Part shown: positions 1 through 11,982 of the stretch, one piece after another
Layout of the letters: the number at the start of each line of letters is the position of its first letter
Numbering within the stretch: the first letter of the stretch is position 1
Assembly (NCBI GenBank): GCA_026874595.1
Contig: CM049313.1
Location: forward strand, 18,287,508-18,351,507
Source of the DNA: Sipunculus nudus
Lineage: Eukaryota > Annelida > Sipuncula > Golfingiida > Sipunculidae
Reading direction: 5' to 3'
Length of the DNA stretch: 64,000 nucleotides
Made by a program: the position numbers and the translations under genes
The notes under the pieces: generated by a model
Told to the model about the DNA's origin: nothing
Databases searched by the model: none
Seen by the model: only the letters and a program-made list of their open reading frames with translations

Positions 1-57
<57 letters not shown>
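1..57. repeat. (AT)n microsatellite at window edge
   Basis: Pure AT dinucleotide run that continues off the left edge. The stretch from here to about 565 shows no gene or recognisable repeat. Confidence 0.95.
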
Positions 58-59
<2 letters not shown>

Positions 60-655
60 GCTTGTCCCAGTGAACATGGCCCATACAAAACATGTCAAAC
101 ATTTATTATATATATCAGCTGCTCTCTGTCCTCTCATCAATCATACATGTATACCTCTCCAAAGGGTAAATTTACATTTTAAATTGGATTTATACATGTG
201 TAGATATTCTAATTTACAATCAACACGGTCAACTAACAACACGATATGTGTCACCACAGCACAGAAACTACAAAAACCATTTTACCCATTCTGGTGAAAT
301 GGACTCTTCGAGCCAATCCAGGGCAACGTCCTTGACCCCTTGTTTACAACGCCTCTTGGAGAAACTGTCGCAAAGTTTGTAGACTCACATTTCAGGAAAA
401 AATCGATTGTGAAAACAAAATGTAAGGTACAGTTTTCTATGTAAGATGGAAAATTAGGCGGATGTTTCTTCTACCCTATTTTGTTAGATTTTATATGATA
501 TCTAACTTCACTTTATTTTCTCTCTCGCAAAAAACGGGTGGACCATAGGTCGTGGAACGGAGTATAATTATAAAATGTCTCACTGTTCTATCACATTCCC
601 ATACAAGTATTGGTTACTCTTAATAAGAAGGACATACTCAATTGGCTAATTATTC

Positions 656-717
656 ACGAGGGTTTCATTTTCGGGATTATTTCCTATTCGCGAATATCGC
701 GAAATGAAAACCCTCGT
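656..717. repeat. Short hairpin (CGAGGGTTTCAT ... ATGAAAACCCTCG)
   Basis: An imperfect palindrome whose ends are CACGAGGGTTTCATTTTC and its near-complement, with a CGCGAATATCGCG core. Related hairpins recur at 8598-8655 (the matching site in the other palindrome arm) and at 8917-8990, so this is a small dispersed repeat rather than a local accident. Confidence 0.6.
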
Positions 718-2567
718 GAACATAAAGGCAACCACAGTATCCGGGAAATTTTTTTAATAATCTCCTTGGAAGCCTGGATTTAGATCTCTGTTACATAAAT
801 CCTCGGAGCTGTGGGGCTTATCCCCCCCCCCCCTAGAATAATACGCCTGTCGGGAGACCCATGCTCTCTAGTAGAGAAGGTTAATTAGCCATGGGCTACC
901 AGTGTTGGTAAAAAATAACAACATGGCTGCAAGCAGTAAAATCGGGAGAAAATATTTTCCTTTTACTTTTGTTTAACATGAACATTTAAGTTTGGCCCTT
1001 GTATACTCGTGGTGTACTGTGCATCTGTTATTTGATGCTACGTCACAAAATATACACATATTCCCCGGCCTAGATATGTTACAAATACCAGGAACATTGG
1101 CATTTTTGGTGAACTTGCCAGTGAACATCAAACCAACTGTTCCTCGTGTTTACAATGAAATATACATGTTTGAAATATACATGTCCGGCATTCCATCTCC
1201 CGGAGCGTGACAGAAATGTACAAGCGTCTCTTGCATGACGTCACAAGTCAACCAGTACTTTAAAACACAGCGTATGACATACCGCGGTTAGCTAGGCTGA
1301 TAAAATGAACTACCAGTGACTAAACCAAGCGGCTACCCTCATCTTAACTTTACTGTAACAACCCAAAGAAACTTTTTTTTTTATTAGGGTTTGAAAATAA
1401 TTTAAAATGTATTAAATACCATGCGAATCTCACTAAATTTGTCCCCTAAACCTGACGTTCGCTAAACACCCGGTAAAAATAATTTACCCCTGTCCACCTG
1501 ATTTTTCGTGATTAACTCTACATAAGACAAACTTGGCAAACAAAATTTGCACCAGTGGCATAAAGAGTTGGTACCTTACCTACTAAGGATATTAATTTAT
1601 TTACTTTACGGCCTGGTTGACATGTCTCATATATATCCGTGGTTCATGGCGTCCCTAATAAATCGCTGTAAACAGGGGTCGGCAGCTCTTGATTATTGGT
1701 CCCGTGAATGTTGGTCCCTCTTCAGTACGTAACATCTATTATGACGTCATCACTTTTCCCTGAAATGCTCATTTCGCAGTTTAGTGGCAAGATGTCGCTA
1801 AAGAATAGACTAGTTACTAACAAAATGGTTTTGAATTGTTTATAGGAAAATTACACAAGGAAGTTATATAGTTAATTACGCATTTTCTCCTTTCTGTCCT
1901 AAGTTCAGTTTTGGCCTTCTTTGAATGGCAAAAAAACAAAATCGTGAAAAAAACATGTGGACAGGGGTCCTTGAACGGGCTATAAAAGGGAGAAACCCAA
2001 CTTGTTTCTGCAACAGAACTGACATTAATACGTATAGAATAAAATGAAAATTCATGGTCAGCAGATGGAAACTAGGTAAATTATATATCCACACTACATT
2101 GTTGTACTAGAGTCCGTGCAACCAACCAGGTCTGAAATGACTGTATAAATTCTAAATGGGCATATACCGATCCTTGTTCGAATAATTTAAGTTTATATAA
2201 AAATATACGTTCATCATGGCATATGAAAGCTGTGATTTACGGCTTGATTCCGGTAAAAAAGAATATCAATAAAACACAGAGGCGAGTACTCCATCTTGCT
2301 CATTTGCCCCATACTGGCAAAATCGTATATGACATTTTTCGCCTTCACTTTAAAAGAGTTTACTGTAAGTAACGGGAAAAGTCGATTATCGGACACACGT
2401 ACTGAATATTCGATATGAAAGCTCCAGTATCTGAATTAATGATGCATTGATCGCCATGATTCTTTGTAAAATGATTATTGAGTGTTTCATCAGTTGGCGC
2501 AGACTGGTTGCGCCACCAGCATTTAAAAAATTCTCATTTTATTGCTAAGTTGACTGGAAGTTATCTG

Positions 2568-2725
2568 GGGTGTGTTGCAATAAGGTGACTTAAGTCATGT
2601 AGGTGACTTAAGCCCAGGGGCATCTGTGTGTCACCATGGTAACCATTATGACGTCACAATTGTAACCATGGTATTTAGGCCCCCAACTGGGCTTAAGTCC
2701 AGTAAAATGTTATTGCAACAGGCCC
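2568..2725. mobile_element. 158-bp MITE with CTG target duplication
   Basis: Terminal inverted repeats GGGTGTGTTGCAATAA (2568-2583) and TTATTGCAACAGGCCC (2710-2725) agree at 14 of 16 positions. Inside them CTTAAGCCCAG and CTGGGCTTAAG also pair. The element is bounded by CTG at 2565-2567 and CTG at 2726-2728. The other palindrome arm reads straight through this point with a single CTG (around 6570), so it preserves the empty site. The element is non-autonomous. A 3-bp duplication suits a Harbinger-like or CACTA-like element, but the family is not established. Confidence 0.8.
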
Positions 2726-2749
2726 CTGAGCTATAGCGATCACCCTTTT

Positions 2750-3560
2750 TCCATAAAGTATAGAATCAGGAACATCTGCTTTATGAGAGGTCCTCAAAAT
2801 TTCTCCTCAGAAACCTAAAATAAGGTCACTCTGACCTATTTTCTTGGAGTTAAGGAGCCTGTTACCCCCCCCCCCCCCCACCCAATAATTGAAAAGAACC
2901 CACTAATTGTTAGATTCATCAGGAACGGCCTGATGGACATACCTGTAAAGGCTAGAATCATGAACTTCTGCATCCTGAGAGTTCATCAAAAGTTATCCTT
3001 AGACACCTGAAATTAGGGCACTGTGACCTATATTCCACAAGTTATCTGGATTGTTTGAACACCCCAGAAATAATATTAAATACATAAATATTGCCTAATT
3101 CCCCAGGAACGGCTAGATGGACTTTCATAAAATTTGGTGTCCTGATGCAGTTATGGGACTTCATGTACCTTCGCTATTGAGCATGAATGGTGGCGCAACC
3201 TGCATTATCCTAATTAAAACGATTTTTTAACTGTATTTGTAGAACAATTGGTCTGTTAACAAGGCAAAAATCGTACCATTAAAGATTAGAATCATTAACC
3301 TCTCATCGTGGGAGTTCCTCAAAAGTTCTTCTTAAAACCTGAAATGAGGTCACTGTGACCTATAGTCTCCGAGTTACTGGGCATTTTTGAGCACCCCAGT
3401 AATATTGTAACAAGTATATACAAATTACCAGGAATTTCTTAGGAGAGGCTGGATAGCTTGTAAGTTAATTTGGTGTGCTTATGGGTTTTGATGAAATAAG
3501 GCTAATATGCATGAATGAAGATGCCACCTACATTATCTTAAATACTTGCCTGTAAAAGGG
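2750..3560. repeat. Degenerate tandem units with AGGTCAnnnTGACCT palindromes
   Basis: Three diverged units share the order 'tagaatca ... gttcctcaaaagtt ... acctgaaat ... aggtcactgtgacct'. The palindromes lie at about 2823 (AGGTCACTCTGACCT), 3014 (one half imperfect) and 3346 (AGGTCACTGTGACCT). A C-run at about 2865 interrupts the first unit. Only a fragment of this block survives in the opposite arm (about 6390-6480). No open reading frame of note. Confidence 0.55.
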
Positions 3561-4150
3561 CATAATGTTAACATGTCAATCAGCTGAGCGTCATGACCCA
3601 TGGGTCACTTGTTAGTTACATTGTTTGACAAGTTGGTGGCAGCAAAATCCAGAATAACTAAACTATCGCTTTTTTATTGACAAATGGGTCAACTGGATCG
3701 TCCGTGACTGATATTGTGGGACCATGTAATTATTTGCGATATTCCTTTCAACATTAGGAGTACATATATCCTATTTGTTTGATCAGACGCCGGGCCTTAA
3801 AAAGGTCGGATGCCTTATTTAGTAGCCGGGTCAGCCTCGAGACCCTTACGGATAGAATCTTATGGACAACTGCAAAATCCCTTGCCGTGATTCGATGTAA
3901 ATTGTTGTTTTGATATGCGTATGTGGAGATTGTACGTGACCCATATGACATCTTAGGATACTGCGTAAACACAATCCCTTACCGGCGGTGTTCTCAATTG
4001 CATTCCCAAGTACTAGTGACCGGCTGATAAATTGTTCCTGAGTGTTATTTTGTGCTTTTGTGCTGAGCCTTATAATGTATTTTCTTTTTATAAACGCAGA
4101 CCTTAAATAGACACCGCCTTTGTTTTGACGCCGGGTCAAAGCCAGGTCTG

Positions 4151-4997
4151 AAAAAACGCCTTGGCGTCTGATCAAGGATATACGGTGAGTCGAATTTCAT
4201 GTGGAAGCTCATTCGACTTTGAGTGTGGTCCTCACATAATTTGCTAATATATCGCAAAGAATATGCTAAGGCTAAAGCATATGTTAACATTGCAGTATGT
4301 TAGAAGTTAGAAGGTATCATTTTGGAAGGAGGTTTCTGTACAATTCCAACCCTTGTAGTAGAACGGTTATAAATATATATTGAATGCATGGATCCCCGGC
4401 TTTTTTATTATTAAATAAAGTTTCTTTGTCATATACGTAGTATTATCAGATGTTACGTCTTTTGTTGTCTGACATGCGCGCTGAAGCCGTAGAAATAAAT
4501 TACTGTTTTACATGGAAAAGTAATCTTAGCAATTCCAAAAGGGGAGCCTGACTCTTCTTTAACTAGTAACGTTTTTGTCAGAAATAACATGAAGGAATGG
4601 CTCTGTAGGAGACACTACCTGTCCTAAAGGTCACTTTTGTCTGCTTAACACATACACACACGACCACAAGTAAATACTTATTGATATGGGTCCGACTGAA
4701 TCTAACGGCAGAGAACTTATCAATATTTCTCTGCCGGTTTACGTTACTGGCACGATACTATCAGTTTAAGCGTTCTGCGTGTATCATTGGTATCAATCTA
4801 TTAATATACTGGCGCGAGATACTGGTAAAAGCCATGGGAAATACTGATGGTCGAGTTAAGGAAGGTTTTATTTTTGAAGAAATGAAACAATCTCTCTGTC
4901 ACAGTCCAAAAAAATATATTATGTATTTTAATGTTATGAAATAATGTAATCCATAAGAGCACATGAGCCCGTAGCTTTCGCTTAACAAAAGTAAACT
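4151..4997. other. Loop of the palindrome, non-coding side
   Basis: Single-copy sequence between the palindrome arms, next to the C1q exon on its 3' side. It is AT-rich. I see no further exon, and the reading frames here lack any recognisable motif. A 3' untranslated region of the minus-strand C1q gene would fall here. Confidence 0.4.
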
Positions 4998-5389
4998 TTA
5001 CATTTCCCTTATTAGATGCCCCGTAAAAGAGTTTACACGACCGGCGCGAAGGGAATATGTATAAGTAGGACAGGTCATGACATAGACACAGTCTCTTCTC
5101 CTCAGGATCAGAAGCCTGCTCATGGTCATTGCATCCCAGTGAGTAGGGGTATGACTCCAATCCACGACAACGTTGTTATGTCGAAGTTGAATGCATCCTG
5201 GACCTGGTTTAGCCGATAGCCCGTCAACATTGAACATGTACAGACCAGCTCTTGGAGCAACAAAAGCATGCAGGCCGATATTGTAGCCACCGCCGATGTT
5301 AATACTCACATGGTTATATGGAACTCGCATACCATGTCCAATGGAACCGACAAGTTTTTGACCAGCATAGTCCACGTAGAATGCCACAG
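4998..5389 (-). CDS. C1q-domain protein, terminal exon (partial gene)
   Basis: The translation is a near-complete C1q globular domain, the trimerising lectin-like module of C1q/TNF proteins that is greatly expanded in molluscan innate immunity. It opens with VAFYVDYAG, continues with the core NIGGGYN ... FVAPRAGLYMF, then CIQLRHNNVVV, and ends SFTGHLIREM and a stop, matching the usual C-terminal G-x-L-I end. The exon begins after a good 3' splice site (TTTCAACAG at 5390-5398) and takes one base from the previous exon. It therefore gives about 129 residues and has no start codon of its own. No upstream exon with a signal peptide could be identified on the minus strand. It lies in the loop of a giant inverted repeat, so it is either the last exon of a host gene or a captured fragment. 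The exon itself is free of stops. Confidence 0.8.
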
Positions 5390-5439
5390 CTGTTGAAAGT
5401 GACAGATATGTCATATATTCAACAATTAAATAATTTTTT

Positions 5440-8400
5440 CATGTTACGTCTAAACAAAGCCGGCGTCTACTTAAGGTCTGCATTTATAAAAAAATATATA
5501 CATTATAAGGTTCGGCAGACAAAAGCACAAAATAACACTCAAAACAATTAATCAGCCGGTCACTAGTACTTGGGGACGCAATTGAGAACACCGCCGGTAA
5601 ATGGATTACGCAGTATCCTCAGATGTCATATGGGTCACGTACAATCTATGCAAACGCATATCATAACAATGTTTTACAGAGAATCACAGCAAGGGATTTT
5701 GCAGATGTCCGTAAGATTCTATCTGTGAGGGTCTCGAGGCCGGGTTCCGCGGTCTTTCATGTTTCTGTTCCGTTTAGTGTGCACCGGGTGCATTTGGTAA
5801 GATGGTTTCCAACTGAAAGTAAGGTGAGGTGGTTCTCTCATAATATTGCAACCTGTACAGCTTGTCAGATTAGTTACATCAGAATACGGGGATTGATATG
5901 TAAAAAGGCACTGCACAATTTGTGATCGGCTGTAAACATTTTATTACCACATATATAACAATAATTCACAAAACAATCTCCTCCTCCACACATTATAGTG
6001 ACGGGGAAAAACATGGCGGCAAACATCCCAACGTCTCTGGTACCCGGCCTCTGAAAAAGACCGGGCGTCAGTTTTCACGCCGGTGTTTATTTTTCTTTAA
6101 CATTTTTTTATCCGGTTACTAAATAAGGCATACGACCTTTTTAAGGTCCGGCGTCTGATCAAGGAAATACGATATATGTACTCCTAACGTTGAAAGGAAT
6201 ATCGAAAATAATTATATGGTCCCACAATATCAGTCACGGACGGTCCAGTTGACCCATTTGTCTATAAAAAAAGCGATAGTTTAGTTATGCTGGATTTTGC
6301 TGCCACCAACTTGTCAAACAATGTAACTAACAAGTGACCCATGGGTCATGACGTTCAGCTGATTGACATGTTAACATTTTGTATTAAATTTTTAACTTTT
6401 GAGGAACTCTCAGGATGCAGAGGTTCATGATTCTAGCCTTTACAGTTATGTGCATCAGGCCGTTCCTGATGAATCTGAGGTTCCTAATCCAAACCTTAAT
6501 GGTTATACGATCTGCGTCGTGTTAGCGGACGGCCGGCCAGTCGGACAATAGAAAAAGTGTGATCGCTATAGCTCAGATAACTTTCAGTCAACTTAGCAAT
6601 AAAATGAGTATTTTTTTTAGATGCAGGTGGCGCCACCAGTCTGCAGTAAGTGATGAAAAACTCCATGATCATTATGCAAAGAATCATGGCGTTCAATGCA
6701 TTAATTATTCAGATACTGGAGCTTTCATATCGAATTTCAGTACGTGTGTCAGGAGATCGACTTTTCCCGTTACTTACGGTAAATTCTTTTAAAGTGAAGG
6801 CGAAAAATGTCATTTACGATTTTGCCAGTATGGGGCAAAAGAGCAAGATGGAGTACTCGCCTCTGTGTTTTATTTGAATTATTTTTTACCGGAATCAAGC
6901 CGTATATCACAGCTTTAATATGCCATGATTAACGTATATTTTATATAAACTTACATTCGAACTTTGAACAAGGATCGGTATATGCACATTTAGAATTTAT
7001 ACAGTAATTTCAGACCTATTTGGTTGCACGAACTCTAGTACAACAATGTACTGTGGATAATAATTTACTTAGTTTCCATCTGCTGACCATGAATTTTCAT
7101 TTATTCTATATGTATTAATGTCAGTTCTGTTGCAGAAACAAGTTGGGTTTTCCCTTTTATAGCCCGTTTCAGGTCCCCTGTCCACATGTTTTTTTCGCGA
7201 TTTTTTTTTTAGCCATTCAAAGAACGCCAAAACTGTTTGAACTAAGGGTGGAAAGAGGAAAAAAGCGTAATTAACTATAACGGAAATAATAGCCTTCCTT
7301 GTGAAATTTTCCTGTAAACAATTCAACACCATTTTATGAGTAACTAGTCTATTCTTTAGCGACATCTTGCCACTAAACTGTGAAATGGACATTTCAGGGA
7401 AAAGTGATGACGTCATAATAGACGTTACGTACTGAAGAGGCACCAGCTGACCAACATTCACAGGACCAATAATCAAGAGCTGCCGACCCCTGTTTACAGC
7501 GAGACTTGTATTCTCCTCGTTCACATGCTTCACTGTTACGTCACATTACATTATATCCATATCCAAAGAGGATAAACAATATGCTATTTATTAGGGACGC
7601 CATGAACCACGGATATATATGAGACATGTCAACCAGGCCGTAAAGTAAATAATATTAATATCGTTAGTAGGTAAGGTACCAAAATTACGCTTTTGCCTCT
7701 TTATGCCACTGGTGCAAATTTAGTTTGCCAAGTTTGTCTTATGTAGAGTTAATCGCGAAAAAATCAGGTGGACAGGGGTAATGGAACGGACTATAGTGGG
7801 ACCGTGTTCAGGGTAAATTATTTTTACCGGGTGTTTAGCGAACGCTAGGTTTAGGGGACAAATTTAGTGAGATTCACATGGTATTTTATACATAATAAAT
7901 TATTTTCAAACCCTAATATAAAAAGAGTTTCTTTGGGTTGTTACAGTAAAATTGAGATGAGGGTAGTCGCTTAGTTTAGTCACTGGTAGTACATTTTATC
8001 AGCCTGGCTACCCGCGGTATGTCATACGCTGTGTTTTAAAGCACTGGTTGACCTGTGATGTCATGCCAGAGACGCTTGTACATTTCAGTGACGCTCCGTG
8101 AGATGGAATGCCGGACAAGTATATTTCAAACATGTATATTTCATTGGAAACATTTGGGACAGGTGGCTTGATGTTCGCTGGCAGGTTCACCAAAAATGCC
8201 AATGTTCCTGGTATTTGTAACATATCTAGGCCGGGGAATATGTGTATATTTTGTGACGTAGCATCAAATAACAGATGCACAGTGCACTACGAGTACACAA
8301 GGGCCAAATATAATTGTTCATGTTAAACAAAAATTTAAGGAAAATGTATTCTCCCAATGTATACCACGTTTTAAGTGCCTCCCGCCATGTTTTTTTTTTT

Positions 8401-8745
8401 TTTTTACCAACACTGGTCCAAAGCCCATGGCTAATTAACCTTCTTTACCAGAGAGCAGGGGTCTCCCGACCCGCGTATTATTCTGGGGGAAATAAGCCCC
8501 ACAGCTCATAGGATATATGTAACAGAGATCTAAATCCAGCCATCCAAGGAGATTATTAATTGATCTTCCAGGAGACTGTGGTTGCCTTTATGTTCGCGAG
8601 GGTTATCATTTCGCGATATTTGCGAATGGGAAATAATCCCGAAAATGAAACCCTCGGAAATAATTGGCCAATTGAAAATGTCCTTCTTATTTAGAGTAAC
8701 CAAACTTGTATGGAAATATGATAGAACAGTGAGAAATTTTATAAT
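5440..8745 (-). repeat. Right arm of giant inverted repeat
   Basis: Reverse-complement partner of 565-4150. The inner end matches the left arm from 'gccggcgtctacttaaggtctgc' onward, and the outer end stops matching near 8745 at 'ttataattaatt'. The arms differ by point changes at very roughly one base in ten by eye and by several insertions or deletions, so they are not an assembly mirror image. Confidence 0.85.
5741..6114. other. Insertion present only in the right arm
   Basis: The arms match up to 'gtctcgaggc' and again from 'ttactaaataaggc', but the right arm has about 370 extra bases here. Both ends of the extra segment carry CCGG-rich sequence (CCGGGTTCCG ... CCGGCCTCTG ... TATCCGG). I found no clear terminal inverted repeat or target duplication, so it could be an insertion here or a deletion in the left arm. 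Confidence 0.5.
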
Positions 8746-8989
8746 TAATTACATCCATGCAGGTATAGGGAAAGCGTTCCCTTAAACTACCTATGCTGTG
8801 TGTTCGGGCCCATCGTTATATGAGAAGAATATCACAAACTCATGACTTATTCTTATTTTATAATACACACAGGTAGGGCTTTACCAAAGATTTGATATAG
8901 GTTCGGGTGAGATCGCGAAAATGAAACCCTCATGAAACATTCAAAGTGGAGGAATCGCGAAATTTCAGCCTCGCAAATATGAAGCCACC

Positions 8990-9480
8990 CACAGTATTAA
9001 GTAAGAGGATTCTATGTCAAGTGGTTACAATTTGTGCCTTGTTAACGGACGACTGCACCTTTGGAAGTCTCAAAAATAAGAAAAAGAATGCGAAAAATTA
9101 AAAAGAAATACAGGTTGCGCCACCAGTCAGTAGGAACTGATGGAACTCTACACGATCAATATACTTGCAAATATTTATAGTGATGCAAATATTTATAGTT
9201 GTTCAGATACTGGAGCTTTTGTATCAAACTTTTAATTATTCTTGGTGGTACTTCTGAGCCCAACATCTCGGAGGATGAGTAATAGAGACCTAATTTTAGG
9301 TTTCTAAAAAAATTATGGTCCTCTCTAGATGTCAGGTTAGAGGATTCTATGTGCAGTTATTACAAGTTGTGCCCCGTTTACGGAAGGAGAGGCGGACAGA
9401 GAAACAGACAGATGGACGACGGACAAAGAGTGATCGCTATAGCTCATGCAGATGACTTTCATTCAGTTGAGCTAAAAAAT
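8990..9480 (+). repeat. Third partial copy of palindrome-arm sequence
   Basis: Contains 'caggttgcgccaccagtc', 'cagatactggagctttt' and 'gtgatcgctatagctca', all found in the palindrome arms near 2470-2750 and 6560-6750. It is a diverged fragment of the same repeat family lying outside the palindrome. Confidence 0.6.
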
Positions 9481-9699
9481 ACTAGGATACTTTTAAAAGG
9501 AGTCTTGATAACAAACAAATTTCCCAAAAGTCATCATTCCATACGCTGTAAACTACTTTGGTTCTTGACCCAAAATGACTGCCTGGCTGTCAATGTTTCA
9601 ACTCTCAATGCTTCCTTAATCTTACTCGTATGTTTCGCTTGTCATGTATCGCTTACGATGTACAGTGGAACCTCAAGCTAAAATTTGTGCTTGGTTCTG

Positions 9700-11973
9700 T
9701 TTCCAACTAATGCATTTAACACACTCATACCAGTATGGGGTCTCTTCTTCTAACACACTCTGCCCAATAAATAAAGGAAACTGAAGCAAAAACATGAACA
9801 ATCTTTGTCGCTGAAATTATCATAAACCCTTGTTACACTCAACCCATAGATCTATAGATTCTGTTTGCTGAAATAAATGTGAGGTAGACAATTCAGAGAT
9901 ATACATAGGAAAGGCCCTAAGCCAACTCGCCGGAATTAGGATACCCACTCAAATTCTCAGGATAAGCCCACCCTCCCTATGTATATGACAAACAGGAAAA
10001 AATCCCACTTCCAGAATATCACACTTTTCTTCACTTCAATCCCCTCCCCCACATATAAGAACCGTATGTCTTCATTATAAAATTATTTTTGTTCCGCTTT
10101 CATCACTTTATTATTCGCCATTTACACAAGATTAAATCATTTCCAAAATGAGATGCGAAACTGAAAGGGTATCAAGGCTAATGTGACGAAACTGTAAAAA
10201 GACTGACGAATTATCTCTAAATTTAAAAAAAAATATGTATTATATCCCTACCCAAACGAGGCGGAGAATAGATATTTTGTCCACCATCCCTAAAAATAGA
10301 GATATATTCCCTTGCAAATTTGAAAGCTCATCTGCGGAGCCTTTCATCGGTCGTCGGAGACAATGGAAAATATACCTGTGCTGTCGACATCAATGTTTTA
10401 AAGAGCCAAAATAGGCTGTTCTGTAAACAAAGTAAATTCTCACATATAGAATGAGTTTGTTTTTGCATTGAAAAAAAAAATCCAAGATATTTAGACTTTC
10501 TCCTCCCATCTGTAAATCTGAGGGAAAATTATGGACTTCTTCAAAAGTTTTTGCTTCTAAACATCCAAGATTTCTGAAAATTAAACCTCGATTATGAAAG
10601 TCAAGATAACTCGTTTATTAACTCATTTGAGATCTTATGTGAATCATTCAATGAATCAAATTTCCCGAAAAATATTGAATGGTTAAACAGAGTGTTAACT
10701 ATTTTTTTTTTTCTGATAAGTCTTCATTCATATAATGCATGCATCCGGTTTCCAAACCTCTGACCAGTTGGCCCATCTTAATTATTTCTGATGATTTGTA
10801 ATTTCATTACCGTTAATTGTTTTTTTTTTTCTGAGTGGCTTACCATTTTTTAAATGTGAAAATAATTTGGATATATATCTTTTATGAAATCATTTTATTT
10901 GATCATGGTCGAACCATAAACTGTATGATGCTGACCTGATATTCTAATGCCTGGGCTAATTTTCCAGCCTTAGCGATATATTGATATAATTTTAAATGGT
11001 TAAATGTATCGAATAAAATACTTACAAATTATCATAAATGGGTATAATTATTTACTACCAACATACATTATCCATCAAAATATATATGATTACTCTGCCA
11101 ATGAAATGATATCTCAGCCTCAAAGAACCGTAAGACTTAAGTAAGCACTCACTGCTGGCAAAACAGGTTCGATGCCATAGCGTTTCTATGAAAAGTGAGA
11201 TGTAGTGGTCCGTCCAATATCGATGGTATTCTGTGGGTCCTCCGGTTCCTACAGACTACCAAACGCAACCATCCGGGGTTTGGTAATTGCCTCGTATTTG
11301 TCATTATGACACGTTATACAATCAATGTAAAATAAATTGCGTAAAGTTTTCTGCGTAAAGTAAGGAATATTTCAACAAGTATGCGGTATTGACTCGCCTG
11401 ATGGCGTAATATTATAAACCATGAGACCATTGTCGGTAAATATCTATGGCTAAAACAAACATATAACGGTCACACTACTCATTAATAAAATGTTATTTTA
11501 TTCTGATTTAAATAAAACCTTTATATCCAAGATACAAGACGAAACTCATTTAACATAGCTGTGTTGTGTTCCATAGCTGTCTTTATGTCTGTATGTATCA
11601 ATCATTTTATAAGCCCAAAATATATTTTGCCGCTACTTGAAAGTGAGCTGTGGTGCTAGGTGAAGGCCCTTTTAACAGGCTCAGAAAACGATTCCAATCT
11701 CTTTTATTTGGACAATGTTATTGCTCTGCATGTGTCTAGCCACCCGATGGGTAATAGTTTGTTCAAGTACCCCAAACTGTCATAAACCGCGAGAAAGTAC
11801 ATCAAAATTGACAGCAGAGGAACCATAACTTTTTAGCAACATCCCTTCAGCTCATTAAAAAACAGATACTGGTGCAAACCAAAACTGTACGTTCAACAAT
11901 TTAAGGTTGAAAACCTTACAATAATCTGAACGAAATTGTATCTTATCTGTTACAACATATCTCTGTACAACAG
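9700..11973. other. No gene seen
   Basis: AT-rich sequence with short homopolymer runs and no recognisable coding exon, RNA gene or repeat pair within this window. Confidence 0.5.
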
Positions 11974-11982
11974 AATCAAGTT

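Larger units (their letters stand above)
565..4150 (+). repeat. Left arm of giant inverted repeat
   Basis: Read forward, this arm matches the reverse complement of 5440-8745 almost throughout. Anchor pairs are 569-720 with 8590-8745, 1000-1300 with 8010-8320, 1740-2080 with 7080-7430, 2210-2566 with 6565-6930, and 3660-4150 with 5450-6290. The arm also carries material absent from the other side: a 158-bp MITE at 2568 and most of the degenerate repeats at 2750-3560. I see no credible coding sequence in it. Confidence 0.85.

Noticed and set aside
3754-4175. Shared frame in both arms (MSYGSRTI ... ITARDF ... KILSVRVSR; also 5623-5760 plus strand)
   Set aside because: The frame is open in both arms over ~45 residues, but differences between the arms change amino acids about as often as not, the frames end differently, and no family is recognised. 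Probably a non-coding repeat, though it deserves a search.
7069-7533. 154-residue reading frame, minus strand, palindrome arm
   Set aside because: Not kept open in the opposite arm (the matching frame near 1876-2094 is broken), and no domain is recognisable.
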